Counted from the stretch's first letter, positions 16,244 through 25,073 are shown. The stretch is DNA of 64,000 nt from CAWIJK01 sp963836375 (GCA_963836375.1 CAWIJK010000004.1:62001-126000), one strand, 5' to 3'. The notes: a model not told the origin generated them from the sequence alone. Made by a program: numbers and translations.

Positions 16244-17547
16244 CGGGCCACCTCGTCGAGCGAGTCGGCGAGTGCCCCGACGATCCGGGTGATCTCGTCT
16301 TCGGTGACGGTGAGCGGCGGCATCACCACCACCACGTCCCCCAGCGGGCGGAGCAGCACTCCCCGTCGCACCGCCCCGGCACACACCCGCCGCCCCCACC
16401 GCAGGCCGGGTCCGGGCGGCGCCAGCTCGACACCGACCATCAGCCCCCGTTGGCGTACGGCGGCCACTGCGGGCCGGCCGGCGACGGCGTCGTCCAAGAG
16501 CCCTTCAAGCTGCACCGACCGCTCGGCCACGCTGGCGAGCACGTCCCATTCGACGAGCAGGCGGAGGTGCTCCAGGGCGACGGCCGCGGCGAGGGCGTTC
16601 CCCCCGTAGGAGTGGCCGTGGAAGAAGGTGCGAGGTCCCAGGTCCTCGCCCAAGAACCCGGCGAAGACGCGGTCAGAAGCCACCGTCGCCGACATGGGGA
16701 GGTAGCCGCCGGTGATCCCCTTCCCCAGGCACAACAGGTCGGGGCGCAGACCGCACTGCTCGGACGCGAACATCGTGCCGGTCCGGCCGAACCCGGTTGC
16801 CACCTCGTCACAGACGAGCAGGACCCCGGCCTCACGGCAGGCCCGGCCCAGCGCGGCCACATCGTCGGGGGTCGCGCAAAGCATCCCCGACGCCCCTTGC
16901 ACCAGTGGCTCGATGACCACCGCCGCCAGGTCGGCCCCGTGGGCCGACACCGCCGCGCAGGCCTTGGCCGACCATCCCGGATCGTCATAGCCCGGCGTGC
17001 GCAGGACCGGGAAGCAGAGGGGGTCGAAGGCCGCGGTGAAGAACCCACCGTCGCCGACCGACAGGGCCCCGACCGTGTCCCCGTGGTACGCGTCCCCGAG
17101 GGCCAGGAATCCCGACCGCTGGGGCTCGTTGCGGTTGACCCAGTACTGGAAGGCGATCTTCAACGCTTGTTCGACCGCCACCGCGCCGTCGGCGGCGAAG
17201 AGGAAGTGGGGCCCGTCCACCGGGACCACGGCGGCCAGGGCCTCGGCCAGCTCCACCACGACCGAGTTGCCGTTGCCCAGCATCGTCGAATGGGCCACCT
17301 TGCCCACCTGGGCGACCAGGGCGGCGTCGAGCTCGGGCACCCGGTGGCCCAGGGTGTTGACCCACAGCGAGGAGATGGCGTCCAGGTAGCGGCGGCCGGC
17401 GACGTCGATCAGCTCGCGTCCCTCGGCCCGCTCGATGACCAGGGGCTCGTTCCCGGCGTACGCCGCCATCTGGGTGAAGCCGTGCCAGACCACCGCGGCG
17501 TCCCGGTCCACCCACGCGGCGGCCACCTCGTCTCTTTGGGCGTCCAT
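16240..17547 (-). CDS. bioA: Adenosylmethionine-8-amino-7-oxononanoate aminotransferase
   Basis: 435 residues. PLP aminotransferase making 7,8-diaminononanoate with S-adenosylmethionine as amino donor. The PLP Lys is residue 276 in LCLGKGITGGYLPM; LGDAYHGDTVGALS and CDEVATGFGRTG are class III blocks. First gene of bioA-bioF-bioD. The ATG (MDAQRDEV) is chosen because a GAGAAT hexamer lies 7 bases upstream and no ribosome binding site is present; the longer frame upstream has low coding quality. Confidence 0.96.
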   Translation of the reverse strand: MDAQRDEVAAAWVDRDAAVVWHGFTQMAAYAGNEPLVIERAEGRELIDVAGRRYLDAISSLWVNTLGHRVPELDAALVAQVGKVAHSTMLGNGNSVVVELAEALAAVVPVDGPHFLFAADGAVAVEQALKIAFQYWVNRNEPQRSGFLALGDAYHGDTVGALSVGDGGFFTAAFDPLCFPVLRTPGYDDPGWSAKACAAVSAHGADLAAVVIEPLVQGASGMLCATPDDVAALGRACREAGVLLVCDEVATGFGRTGTMFASEQCGLRPDLLCLGKGITGGYLPMSATVASDRVFAGFLGEDLGPRTFFHGHSYGGNALAAAVALEHLRLLVEWDVLASVAERSVQLEGLLDDAVAGRPAVAAVRQRGLMVGVELAPPGPGLRWGRRVCAGAVRRGVLLRPLGDVVVVMPPLTVTEDEITRIVGALADSLDEVAR

Positions 17548-17554
17548 GACCCCG

Positions 17555-17560
17555 ATTCTC
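17555..17560 (-). promoter_or_regulatory. Leaderless-type -10 (GAGAAT) for the bioAFD operon
   Basis: GAGAAT on the minus strand ends 7 bases before the bioA ATG. It departs from TAnnnT at the first position, so this is weaker than the other examples. Confidence 0.35.
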
Positions 17561-17686
17561 GACCAGCCGGCCCGGGCGGTCCACCGCAGGCACCCCGGGG
17601 CACCCCCGGGAGGGTCCCGGCCGCCCCGGATCGGGTTCGCGGCCCGGTAGGGTGTCCCTACTGGATCGTCGGAAGGAGCCGGTGAC

Positions 17687-18172
17687 ATGCACCGCATCGG
17701 TGTGGTCGACACGATGTTCGCCCGCTACGACATGGGCGCCGAGGCGGTCGACGAACTGGAGCACTGCCCCGGTTACTCGAAGCGCTTCGAGGTCGTGCGC
17801 CGTACCGTTCCGGGCTTCAAGGATCTGGCCGTGGCGGCGAAGCGGATGATCGAAGAGGAATCCTGCAAGATCGTGGTCGCGCTCGGCATGCCGGGTCGGG
17901 CCCCGATCGACAAGACCTGCGCCCACGAGGCGTCCTCGGGGATCATGCAGGCGCAGCTCATGACCAACACCCCGATCCTCGAGGTCTTCGTGCACGAGGA
18001 CGAGGAGGACGATCCGGTGCGCCTGGCCGAGGTCTGCCGGGACCGGTCCCGCAAGCACGCCCACAACGCCTATTGGATGCTCTACGAGCCCGAGCAGCTC
18101 ACGGCCCGGGCGGGCCAGGGCATCCGCCAGGGCTATTCGGACGCCGGACCGCTCGTTCCCTCCGGGGGCTGA
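17687..18172 (+). CDS. ribC: Riboflavin synthase, archaeal (RibC) type
   Basis: 161 residues. Catalyses dismutation of two 6,7-dimethyl-8-ribityllumazine to riboflavin. It follows the archaeal enzyme, a relative of lumazine synthase, along its whole length: GVVDTMFARYDM, RRTVPGFKDLAVAAKRMIEE, VVALGMPGRAPIDKTCAHEA, LMTNTPILEVFVHEDE, HAHNAYWMLYEPEQLTARAG and GIRQGYSDAGP. It has none of the two-barrel structure of the bacterial RibE. GGAAGGAG lies at 17670-17677 before the ATG. No other rib genes are in the window. It is divergent from bioA across about 140 bases. Confidence 0.9.
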   Translation: MHRIGVVDTMFARYDMGAEAVDELEHCPGYSKRFEVVRRTVPGFKDLAVAAKRMIEEESCKIVVALGMPGRAPIDKTCAHEASSGIMQAQLMTNTPILEVFVHEDEEDDPVRLAEVCRDRSRKHAHNAYWMLYEPEQLTARAGQGIRQGYSDAGPLVPSGG

Positions 18173-18197
18173 CGGCCCCCGTCCACGGACGCGGCGA

Positions 18198-19355
18198 TCA
18201 GCCCGGACCGGGGTCGCGCGGGAGCCCGAGGACCTTCTCGGCCACGATGTTGCGCTGGACCTCAGAGGTCCCGCCGCCGACCGTCAGGGCCGGTGAGAAG
18301 AGGAAGCCCCCGGCCCAGGGGCCGCCCTCCCACGAGGGACCGGCCCCACCGATCCCCGGTGCCGCGGGGACCGGACGGGTCCCTTCGACCATGGCATGGG
18401 CACCGGCCAGGTCGCGGCCGAGCTCCATCACCCGCTGGCCGTGGGCGTCGGCGATCGCCTTGCGGACCGAAGCCTCAGGACCCGGCACCCGGCCCGCCAG
18501 CACGGCCGAGACGGTGCGCAGGCGCAGGACTCGCAGCACCTCCCCCTCGGACCAGGTGGCCACCAGGCGCTGGCGCAGCACCGGGTCGGCGGCGCCCCCG
18601 GCCCGGCGGACCAGCTCGACCAGGTCGCCGGCGGTCGGACCGTTGCCCCACAGGGCGCCTTCCCCCGACAAAGAGACCCGCTCGTTGCCCAGCGTGACCT
18701 TGGCCAGCTCCCAGCCGCCGTCGACCTCGCCGACCAGGTGGTCTCCGGGAATGCGCACCTCGTCGAAGAACACCTCGTTGAAGGCGTGCTCCCCGGTCAT
18801 GTCGATGAGCGGCCGGATCTCGAGACCCGCCGCGTCCATCGGGCAGATGAAGTAGGAGATCCCCCGGTGCTTTGGCGCGGCCGGGTCGGTGCGGGCCAGC
18901 AGGATTCCCCACTTCGCCACGTGGGCGAAGCTCGTCCAGACCTTCTGGCCCGAGACCACCCAGTCGTCGCCGTCACGGACGGCCCGGGTCGACAGCGCGG
19001 CCAGGTCCGAGCCTGCGCCGGGCTCGCTGAAGAGCTGGCACCAGAACTCCTCCCCCGAGAGCATCGGCCAAAGCCACCGCTCCTTCTGCTCGGGGGTGCC
19101 GGCGTAGAGGAGGGTGGGTCCGGCCCACCCGATGCCGATCGGGTTGACCGGGCGGTGCACCCCGGCGCGGCGCAGCTCGTCGTCGATGACCAGCTGGCCC
19201 ACCGGATCGGCGCCCCGCCCCCACGGCTCGGGCCAGTGGGGGACAACGTAGCCCGCCTCGGCCAGCTGGCGTCCGCTCGGCCGGGGGTGGTCGTCGAGCC
19301 ATGCCCTCACCTGCCGGCGGCCCGGGTCGTCGTCGCCCGGAAGTCCGAGGTCCAC
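18198..19355 (-). CDS. Acyl-CoA dehydrogenase family protein
   Basis: 385 residues. FAD-dependent acyl-CoA dehydrogenase: QLFSEPGAGSDLAALSTRAVRDG (flavin/substrate site), KVWTSFAHVAKW, and C-terminal GGGTSEVQRNIVAEKVLGLPRD. The GTG at 19355 is preceded by TACGCT 6 bases away on the minus strand, a leaderless arrangement; a longer frame exists but is Arg-rich. It diverges from a FadD19-like ligase gene and probably acts on the CoA ester that ligase makes. Substrate class is inferred as steroid side chain or branched acid from neighbours. Confidence 0.9.
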   Translation of the reverse strand: MDLGLPGDDDPGRRQVRAWLDDHPRPSGRQLAEAGYVVPHWPEPWGRGADPVGQLVIDDELRRAGVHRPVNPIGIGWAGPTLLYAGTPEQKERWLWPMLSGEEFWCQLFSEPGAGSDLAALSTRAVRDGDDWVVSGQKVWTSFAHVAKWGILLARTDPAAPKHRGISYFICPMDAAGLEIRPLIDMTGEHAFNEVFFDEVRIPGDHLVGEVDGGWELAKVTLGNERVSLSGEGALWGNGPTAGDLVELVRRAGGAADPVLRQRLVATWSEGEVLRVLRLRTVSAVLAGRVPGPEASVRKAIADAHGQRVMELGRDLAGAHAMVEGTRPVPAAPGIGGAGPSWEGGPWAGGFLFSPALTVGGGTSEVQRNIVAEKVLGLPRDPGPG

Positions 19356-19361
19356 CGGCGC

Positions 19362-19367
19362 AGCGTA
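19362..19367 (-). promoter_or_regulatory. Leaderless-type -10 (TACGCT) for the acyl-CoA dehydrogenase gene
   Basis: TACGCT on the minus strand lies 6 bases before the GTG start at 19355. Confidence 0.45.
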
Positions 19368-19422
19368 GGCTCCCCGGCGGATCGCCGTGTCGGCACGGCG
19401 CCACGGAGAACGAGGAGCACCG

Positions 19423-21045
19423 GTGACCAACTGGAACTACGCCGACGTCTGGGAGGTCGTGGCCGACACCCAGCCGGACCTGCCCGCCGTGTCGCAGGGG
19501 GACCGGCGGGTCGACTGGCGCGAGTTCGACCACCGGGCGGACGGGATCGCCCGCTGGCTGCTCGAACTCGGCGCCCAGCACCAGGACAAGGTGGCCCTCT
19601 ACCTGACCAACAGCGTCGAGTACCTCGAGTCGATGTACGGCGCCACCAAGGCCGGCCTCGTCCCGGTGAACACCAACTACCGCTACGCCGATGACGAGCT
19701 GGCCTACCTGTGGGACAACGCCGACGCCGTCGGCGTGGTCTTCCACGGGTCGTTCGCCGAGCGGGTCGAGCGGGTCCGGACCCGGGTGCCCGGGGTCCGG
19801 GGGTGGCTGTGGGTGGACGACGGCTCGGGTCAGTGCCCGGACTGGGCGGTCCCCTACGAGGAGTGGGCCAAGTGCTCCACCGGACGGGTGCGGGCACCCT
19901 GGGGCCGCAGTGGCGACGACCTGATCATGCTCTACACCGGGGGAACCACCGGGATGCCCAAGGGCGTCATGTGGCGCCAGGACGACCTGTTCGCCCGCCT
20001 GAACGCCGGGGGCTTCCGGCGTTACGACGAGTCGGCCGGCGTCGAGGGCGTGCGCCGCCAACTCTGCGAGTTCGGACCCGGGAGCTCCCTCCTCCCGGCG
20101 TGTCCGCTGATGCACGGCACCGGGGGCTTCACGGCGTGGGAGTGCCTCAGCGAGGGAGGCCGGGTCGTCCTGCTCTCCGGCCGGCGCTACGACCCGGCCG
20201 AGCTGCTCGACACCATCGAGCGCGAGAAGGTCAACGGCCTGGTCATCGTGGGCGACCCCTTCGCCCGGCCGATGCTGGCCGCTCTCGACGCAGAGCCCGG
20301 ACGCTGGGACCTCTCGTCGCTCGTCGGGATCATCTCTTCGGGGGCGATGTGGAGCGAGCCGATCAAGCAGGGCCTCCTCCGCCACCACCCGGGCATGCTG
20401 TTGGTGGACGCCTTCAGCTCCTCAGAGGCCCTCGGCATCGGCTCGTCGGTCTCGTCGGCCGGGGCCGCCGCCCGGACGGCCGAGTTCACCCTCGGTCCCG
20501 AGGTGCGGGTCCTCACCCCCGACGGACGCCAGGTCGAGGCGGGTTCCGACGAGATCGGCGTCCTGGCCCTGGGCGGGCGCAACCCCCTCGGCTACTACAA
20601 GGACGAGGCCAAGACCGCGGCCACCTTCCGCCTGATCGACGGCGTGCGCTACTCGATCCCCGGTGACCACGCCCAGGTTCGCGCCGACGGCTCGATCCAC
20701 CTGCTCGGTCGCGGTTCGGTGTGCATCAACACGGCCGGGGAGAAGGTCTTCCCCGAGGAGGTCGAAGAGGCCTTGAAGACCCACCCCACCGTCCACGACG
20801 CCGTGGTGGTCGGAGTGCCCGACGACACCTACGGCGAGCAGATCGTGGCCGCCGTCGAGCCGGCGCCGGGCTGCACCGTCGACGACGAGGCGGCGCTGAT
20901 CGAGTTCGTGAAGGGCCGGTTGGCCGGCTACAAGGCGCCCCGGCGGGTCCGGGTGGTCGAGACGATCGGGCGGGCCCCCAACGGCAAGGTCGACTACGGA
21001 CGCCACCGCCAGGAGGCCACCGAGTGGGTGGCCCCGTCGGCCTGA
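19423..21045 (+). CDS. Acyl-CoA synthetase, FadD19-like
   Basis: 540 residues. AMP-forming ligase: the P-loop YTGGTTGMPKGVM, the adenylate motif region ending YSIPGDHAQV, LGRGSVCINTAGEKVFPEEVEEALKTHP, and the C-terminal catalytic Lys segment GRAPNGKVDYG. Overall layout follows the mycobacterial FadD19 group that activates sterol side-chain acids. GAGGAG at 19412-19417 supports the GTG start. It is followed 54 bases later by a second, closely related ligase, which suggests two substrates or two side-chain stages. Confidence 0.92.
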   Translation: MTNWNYADVWEVVADTQPDLPAVSQGDRRVDWREFDHRADGIARWLLELGAQHQDKVALYLTNSVEYLESMYGATKAGLVPVNTNYRYADDELAYLWDNADAVGVVFHGSFAERVERVRTRVPGVRGWLWVDDGSGQCPDWAVPYEEWAKCSTGRVRAPWGRSGDDLIMLYTGGTTGMPKGVMWRQDDLFARLNAGGFRRYDESAGVEGVRRQLCEFGPGSSLLPACPLMHGTGGFTAWECLSEGGRVVLLSGRRYDPAELLDTIEREKVNGLVIVGDPFARPMLAALDAEPGRWDLSSLVGIISSGAMWSEPIKQGLLRHHPGMLLVDAFSSSEALGIGSSVSSAGAAARTAEFTLGPEVRVLTPDGRQVEAGSDEIGVLALGGRNPLGYYKDEAKTAATFRLIDGVRYSIPGDHAQVRADGSIHLLGRGSVCINTAGEKVFPEEVEEALKTHPTVHDAVVVGVPDDTYGEQIVAAVEPAPGCTVDDEAALIEFVKGRLAGYKAPRRVRVVETIGRAPNGKVDYGRHRQEATEWVAPSA

Positions 21046-21074
21046 GACGGCGGCCGGGCGGTTGCCCGCCCGAC

Positions 21075-21088
21075 GAGAACGTGTTCTA
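21075..21088 (+). promoter_or_regulatory. KstR-like operator before the FadD19-like gene
   Basis: GAGAACGTGTTCTA matches 7 of 8 fixed positions of the mycobacterial KstR motif TnnAACnnGTTnnA, with symmetric arms AGAAC and GTTCT. It overlaps a -10-like TACTTG (21087-21092) that sits 7 bases before the ATG, so a bound repressor would block a leaderless promoter. Confidence 0.55.
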
Positions 21089-21099
21089 CTTGGCCTCCG

Positions 21100-22743
21100 A
21101 TGGAGTTCAATCTCGCAGACCTCTTCGAGGCCGCCGTTGACGCCTATCCCGGTCGGGAGTACCTGGTGGCCAACGGCGAGCGCCGCACCTACGCCGAGAT
21201 GGAGGCCCGGGCCAACAGGATGGCCCATCACCTGGCGGCCCAGGGCATCGGGCCGGGGGACCACGTCGGGATCTACTCGTACAACAGCGTGGAATGGGTC
21301 GAGACCGCCTGGGCCGTCTTCAAGCTCCGGGCGGTGTGGATCAACATCAACTACCGCTACGTCGAAGACGAGCTCCGGTACCTGTTCACCAACGCCGACC
21401 TGAAGGCCATCGTCTGCCAACGCGAGTTCGCGCCGAGGGTGACCACGCTCCTGCCTGACCTCAAGACGGTCGAGCACCTGGTGGTGGTCGAGGACGGCAC
21501 GGAGAACCCCCTGCCGACCGGCGCCGTCGGCTACGAGGACGCCCTGGCCGGCGGGGGGCCCGAGCGCGACTTCGGACCGCGCTCGCCCGACGATCTCTAC
21601 ATCCTCTACACCGGCGGGACCACGGGCATGCCCAAGGGAGTGGTCTGGCGCCACGAGGACGTGTTCTACGCGCTCGGGGGCGGGGTGGACCCCGTCACCA
21701 ACACCAGGGTCCGCCAACCCGAGGAGATGGCCGAGAAGGGCCGGGGCGGGGCCCTGTGCTTCCTCCCCATCGCCCCGCTCATGCACGGTGCCAGCCAGTG
21801 GGCGGTGATGGGCCAGAGCTTCTGCGGCTCCAAGATCGTCCTCGTCGCCAGGTTCGACCCCCACGACGTCTGGCGCCTGGTCGACCACGAGAAGGTCAAC
21901 TCGCTCATGGTGACCGGAGACGCCATGGCCAAGCCCCTGGTGGAGGCCCTCGACGAACCGGGGACAACCCACGACACCTCCTCCCTGGTGGCCGTGGTGT
22001 CCTCGGCCGCCCTCTTCTCGGCTCCGGTGAAGGACGAATTCTTCAAACACCTGCCGAACATCCTCATCACCGACGCCATCGGCTCGTCAGAGAGCGGGAA
22101 CAACGGCATGACGGTGATCGGCAAGGACAACACCGCCATGAAGAGCGGGCCGACAGTGCACATCCTGGGCGAGACGGTCGTGCTCGACGAAGACCTGAAG
22201 CCGGTCCAGCCCGGCTCAGGGGTGATCGGCAAGATCGCCCGGTCCGGGGACATCCCCGTCGGCTACTACAACGACCCCGACAAGACCGCCGAGGTGTTCA
22301 TCACCGTCGACGGCACCCGCTACGTCATGCCCGGGGACTTCGCCACCGTGGAGGCGGACGGGTCGGTGACCCTGCTCGGTCGCGGTTCGGTGGTCATCAA
22401 CTCGGGTGGCGAGAAGATCTTCCCCGAAGAGGTGGAGTCGGCGGTCCGGTCCCACCCCGAGGTGATGGACGCCATCGTGGTCGGCGCCCCCGACGAGCGC
22501 TGGGGCCAGACGGTGGCTGCCATCGTCCAGCCGCGCTCGGGGCGCTCGCCCGAGCTCGTCGACATCCAGGAGCACTGCCGGACGTCGATCGCCGGCTACA
22601 AGCTCCCCCGCCGGCTGCACACCGTCGAGGTGATCCAGCGGTCGCCCTCAGGAAAGCCCGACTACCGCTGGGCCAACGCCATCATCGCCGCCGCCGTCGA
22701 ATCCGAGATGGCCGAGGAGACGACCGAGGACGACGAGGCCTGA
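21100..22743 (+). CDS. Acyl-CoA synthetase, close to FadD19 (steroid side-chain acid:CoA ligase)
   Basis: 547 residues, the length of mycobacterial FadD19. Whole-protein pattern matches that enzyme: ININYRYVEDELRYLF, ILYTGGTTGMPKGVVWRHEDV, DAIGSSESGNNG, GRGSVVINSGGEKIFPEEVE and RSPSGKPDYRWA. FadD19 forms the CoA thioester of the cholesterol side-chain carboxylate. The start ATG has no ribosome binding site and follows a KstR-like operator, consistent with steroid control. The last 15 residues are acidic. Substrate is inferred, not shown. Confidence 0.93.
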   Translation: MEFNLADLFEAAVDAYPGREYLVANGERRTYAEMEARANRMAHHLAAQGIGPGDHVGIYSYNSVEWVETAWAVFKLRAVWININYRYVEDELRYLFTNADLKAIVCQREFAPRVTTLLPDLKTVEHLVVVEDGTENPLPTGAVGYEDALAGGGPERDFGPRSPDDLYILYTGGTTGMPKGVVWRHEDVFYALGGGVDPVTNTRVRQPEEMAEKGRGGALCFLPIAPLMHGASQWAVMGQSFCGSKIVLVARFDPHDVWRLVDHEKVNSLMVTGDAMAKPLVEALDEPGTTHDTSSLVAVVSSAALFSAPVKDEFFKHLPNILITDAIGSSESGNNGMTVIGKDNTAMKSGPTVHILGETVVLDEDLKPVQPGSGVIGKIARSGDIPVGYYNDPDKTAEVFITVDGTRYVMPGDFATVEADGSVTLLGRGSVVINSGGEKIFPEEVESAVRSHPEVMDAIVVGAPDERWGQTVAAIVQPRSGRSPELVDIQEHCRTSIAGYKLPRRLHTVEVIQRSPSGKPDYRWANAIIAAAVESEMAEETTEDDEA

Positions 22744-22772
22744 GCCGGACACTGGCACCCGCCACCTCCCGA

Positions 22773-23458
22773 TGCCCGTCGACCTGACCGAGCTCCTCGC
22801 CGGGAGGGCCCTTGACCCCGCCGCCGAGGTCCCCGCCGTCCCGAGCGCGGTGGTGACCATGGAGCTCCAACGCGGCGTGATGGGCGACCTGGCCACGTTC
22901 CCCGAGCTGGCGGCGGCCTGCGAGCGGGCCGGGACCGTGGCCAACACGGCCCGGCTCTTGGTGGCGGCCCGGGCGGGGGGGCTGCCGGTGGTGCACTGCA
23001 CGGCCGAGTTCCGGGCCGACCGGGCCGGCACCATGCTCAACACCCCCCTCCACCGCGCCGCGCTCCGACGCCCGGGCCATCTGTTGGCCGGGACGCCGGC
23101 GACCGACCCCGTCGACGGCCTCGGCGTGGACCCGTCTGACCTGGTGAACAGCCGGGCCCACGGGGTGTCGCCGTTCACCGGGACCTCACTCGACGCCACG
23201 CTTCGGAATCTCGGGGTCCGGGTCCTCGTCGTGACCGGGGTGTCGGTGAACCTGGGCGTGCTGGGCGCCTGCATCGAGGCGGTCAACCTCGGCTACCAGG
23301 TCGCGGTGCCGACCGACGCCGTGGCCGGGGTGCCGCCCGACTACGCCGACGCGGTAGTGGCCACCACGCTCTCGCTGGTGGCCACCCTCACGACGGTCGA
23401 CGAGCTCGTCGGGGCCCTGGGCCGGCTCACCGGGCCCGCCGGGCCGCCGTCTCCCTGA
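22773..23458 (+). CDS. Isochorismatase-fold protein lacking the usual catalytic residues
   Basis: About 228 residues. The cysteine-hydrolase fold of isochorismatases and nicotinamidases is recognisable: AVVTMELQRGVMGD, GLPVVHCTAEFR, SPFTGTSLDATLRNLGVRVLVVTGV. However, the catalytic Asp after the first strand reads Glu, the Lys position reads as LVNSRAHG, and the nucleophile in the usual TGVxxxxCV reads TGVSVNLGVLG, so no Cys is at that site. It may be a non-hydrolytic paralogue. It starts 29 bases after the FadD19-like gene and is probably in the same operon. Confidence 0.8.
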
Positions 23459-23521
23459 GGGCCGGACCCGACCGCCCGACCGGGCGACGGGGCTCGCCGA
23501 CCCCCCCGGGCACCCCCCTAG

Positions 23522-23551
23522 ATATCGGATTTCGATATCGGTTTCCGATAT
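23522..23551 (+). promoter_or_regulatory. Nested AT-rich palindrome, probable PadR operator
   Basis: Outer 8-base arms ATATCGGA (23522) and TCCGATAT (ending 23551) and a central perfect palindrome CGATATCG (23533-23540) share one dyad axis. It overlaps the -10 hexamer of the PadR gene. The AT content contrasts sharply with the surrounding DNA. Autoregulation is the likely role, as is common for PadR repressors. Confidence 0.7.
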
Positions 23552-23554
23552 TGT
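23549..23554 (+). promoter_or_regulatory. Leaderless-type -10 (TATTGT) for the PadR gene
   Basis: TATTGT lies 6 bases before the GTG at 23561 and overlaps the right end of the palindrome, so operator occupancy should block RNA polymerase. Confidence 0.5.
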
Positions 23555-23560
23555 GGGGGC

Positions 23561-23875
23561 GTGGACACGGTGCGGGGATTCCTGCGGGGGGCCGTCGCCC
23601 TGCACGTGCTCTTCCACGCCACGAGCGCCCCGGTCACCGGCGCCTGGCTGTCAGCGGAACTGGCCAACCACGGTTACCGGATCAGCCCCGGCACCCTCTA
23701 CCCGCTCCTCCACAAGATGGAGGACGAGGGGCTCGTGGTCTCGGCACCCGAGGTGGTGGGCGGTCGGGCCCGACGCGCCTACGCCGCCACCGCCGCCGGC
23801 CAGGCCGCCCTCGAGGAGCTGCGCCACGCGCTCGTCGAGCTGGCCGACGAGGTGCTCCCGGGATGCCTCCGGTGA
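23561..23875 (+). CDS. PadR family transcriptional regulator
   Basis: 104 residues. A winged-helix repressor: ALHVLFHATSAPVTGAWLSAELANHG then the signature ISPGTLYPLLHKMEDEGLV and the wing GGRARRAYAATAAGQAAL. The short C-terminus is like PadR subfamily 2. It overlaps chrA (stop at 23875, chrA ATG at 23863) and has a strong palindrome over its promoter. It probably controls itself and the chromate transporter gene; such PadR-ChrA pairs occur in other bacteria. Confidence 0.92.
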   Translation: MDTVRGFLRGAVALHVLFHATSAPVTGAWLSAELANHGYRISPGTLYPLLHKMEDEGLVVSAPEVVGGRARRAYAATAAGQAALEELRHALVELADEVLPGCLR

Positions 23876-25068
23876 CGAGCGACGACACCGGGGCCGGCGG
23901 GGGGACCGCCGATCACCAGGTGGCGCTGGCGGTCATCGCCCGGGAGTGGCTGCGCATCGGCATCATCGGGTTCGGGGGCCCGCCCGCGCACATCTCACTG
24001 TTCCGCGGGCTCTGTGTCGACGAGCGGCGGTGGCTCAGCGCCGAGGACTTCGAGCACGCCATCGCCGCCACCAACCTGCTCCCGGGACCGGCCTCGACCC
24101 AGCTCGCCATCTTCTGCGCCTGGCGCCTCCGCCGCACCGTCGGCGCGGTGCTGGGCGGCCTGTGCTTCATCGTGCCCGGCCTGGTGCTGATCCTGGCCCT
24201 CTCGGTGCTGTTCTTCTCGGGCAACCCTCCGGCATGGGTGCGGGGCGCGGCGGCCGGGGCCGGGGCGGCGGTGGCCGCGGTGGCCCTCGACGCGGCGACC
24301 CGTCTCATGGCGCCGAGCTGGCGGAGGGCCGCCACCTCGCCGGGGCGCCGGATCCGATGGGCGGTGTACCTGGTGCTCGGCGGGGTGGCCGCGGCGACCG
24401 TCGGCCCGTATCTCGTCCTGGTCCTCCTGGCCTGCGGGCTGGCCGAGACGGGCGCGGGCCGGAGGGCCCGCCCGCCGACGACGCTCGGCGCCTTCGGACC
24501 GGGGCTGCTCGCCGCGGCCGTCCCGGCGGCCGGCGGGCTGGGGGCCCTGGCCTGGGTCGCCTTCAAGGTGGGCGCCCTCTCCTACGGCGGCGGCTTCGTC
24601 ATCGTGCCGCTCATGCAAGCCGATGCGGTCAGCCACTACCACTGGATGACGTCGGCCCAGTTCCTGAACGCGGTGGCCCTCGGCCAGCTGACTCCGGGCC
24701 CGGTCGTCCAGACCGTGGCCGCCGTGGGCTACGCCGCCGGGGGCCTGGGCGGCGGGCTGCTGGCCGCCGCGGTGGCCTTCGGCCCCTCCTTCGTCTTCGT
24801 CCTGGCCGCAGGAGCGCACTTCGACCGGCTGCGGACCAGCCCGACGGCCCAGGACTTCCTGGCCGGAGCCGGCCCGGCCGCCATCGGCGCCATCGCCGGG
24901 GCCGCCGTCCCCCTGGCGCTCGCCCTGAGCCACCTCTGGCAGCTCCCGGTCCTGGCCGCCGCCGGCATCTGGCTGCTGGCCGCTCGTCGGGGCACCGTCT
25001 CGGCGCTGCTCGGCGCCGGCGCCGTCGGCGTGATCGCCGCCCTGGCCGGGCTCCCGGTCGGGCACTGA
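23863..25068 (+). CDS. chrA: Chromate transporter ChrA
   Basis: 401 residues, a long-chain CHR protein with the duplicated domain. First half: IGIIGFGGPPAHISLF and NLLPGPASTQLAIFCAWRLR; second half: VGALSYGGGFVIVPLMQ and VALGQLTPGPVVQTVAAVGYAAGG. About ten hydrophobic helices. It exports chromate, protecting the cell. The ATG at 23863 has GAGGTG 8 bases upstream; a GTG at 23872 forming a GTGA overlap with the PadR stop is an equally plausible start. Confidence 0.94.
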   Translation: MPPVTSDDTGAGGGTADHQVALAVIAREWLRIGIIGFGGPPAHISLFRGLCVDERRWLSAEDFEHAIAATNLLPGPASTQLAIFCAWRLRRTVGAVLGGLCFIVPGLVLILALSVLFFSGNPPAWVRGAAAGAGAAVAAVALDAATRLMAPSWRRAATSPGRRIRWAVYLVLGGVAAATVGPYLVLVLLACGLAETGAGRRARPPTTLGAFGPGLLAAAVPAAGGLGALAWVAFKVGALSYGGGFVIVPLMQADAVSHYHWMTSAQFLNAVALGQLTPGPVVQTVAAVGYAAGGLGGGLLAAAVAFGPSFVFVLAAGAHFDRLRTSPTAQDFLAGAGPAAIGAIAGAAVPLALALSHLWQLPVLAAAGIWLLAARRGTVSALLGAGAVGVIAALAGLPVGH

Positions 25069-25073
25069 GCCGG

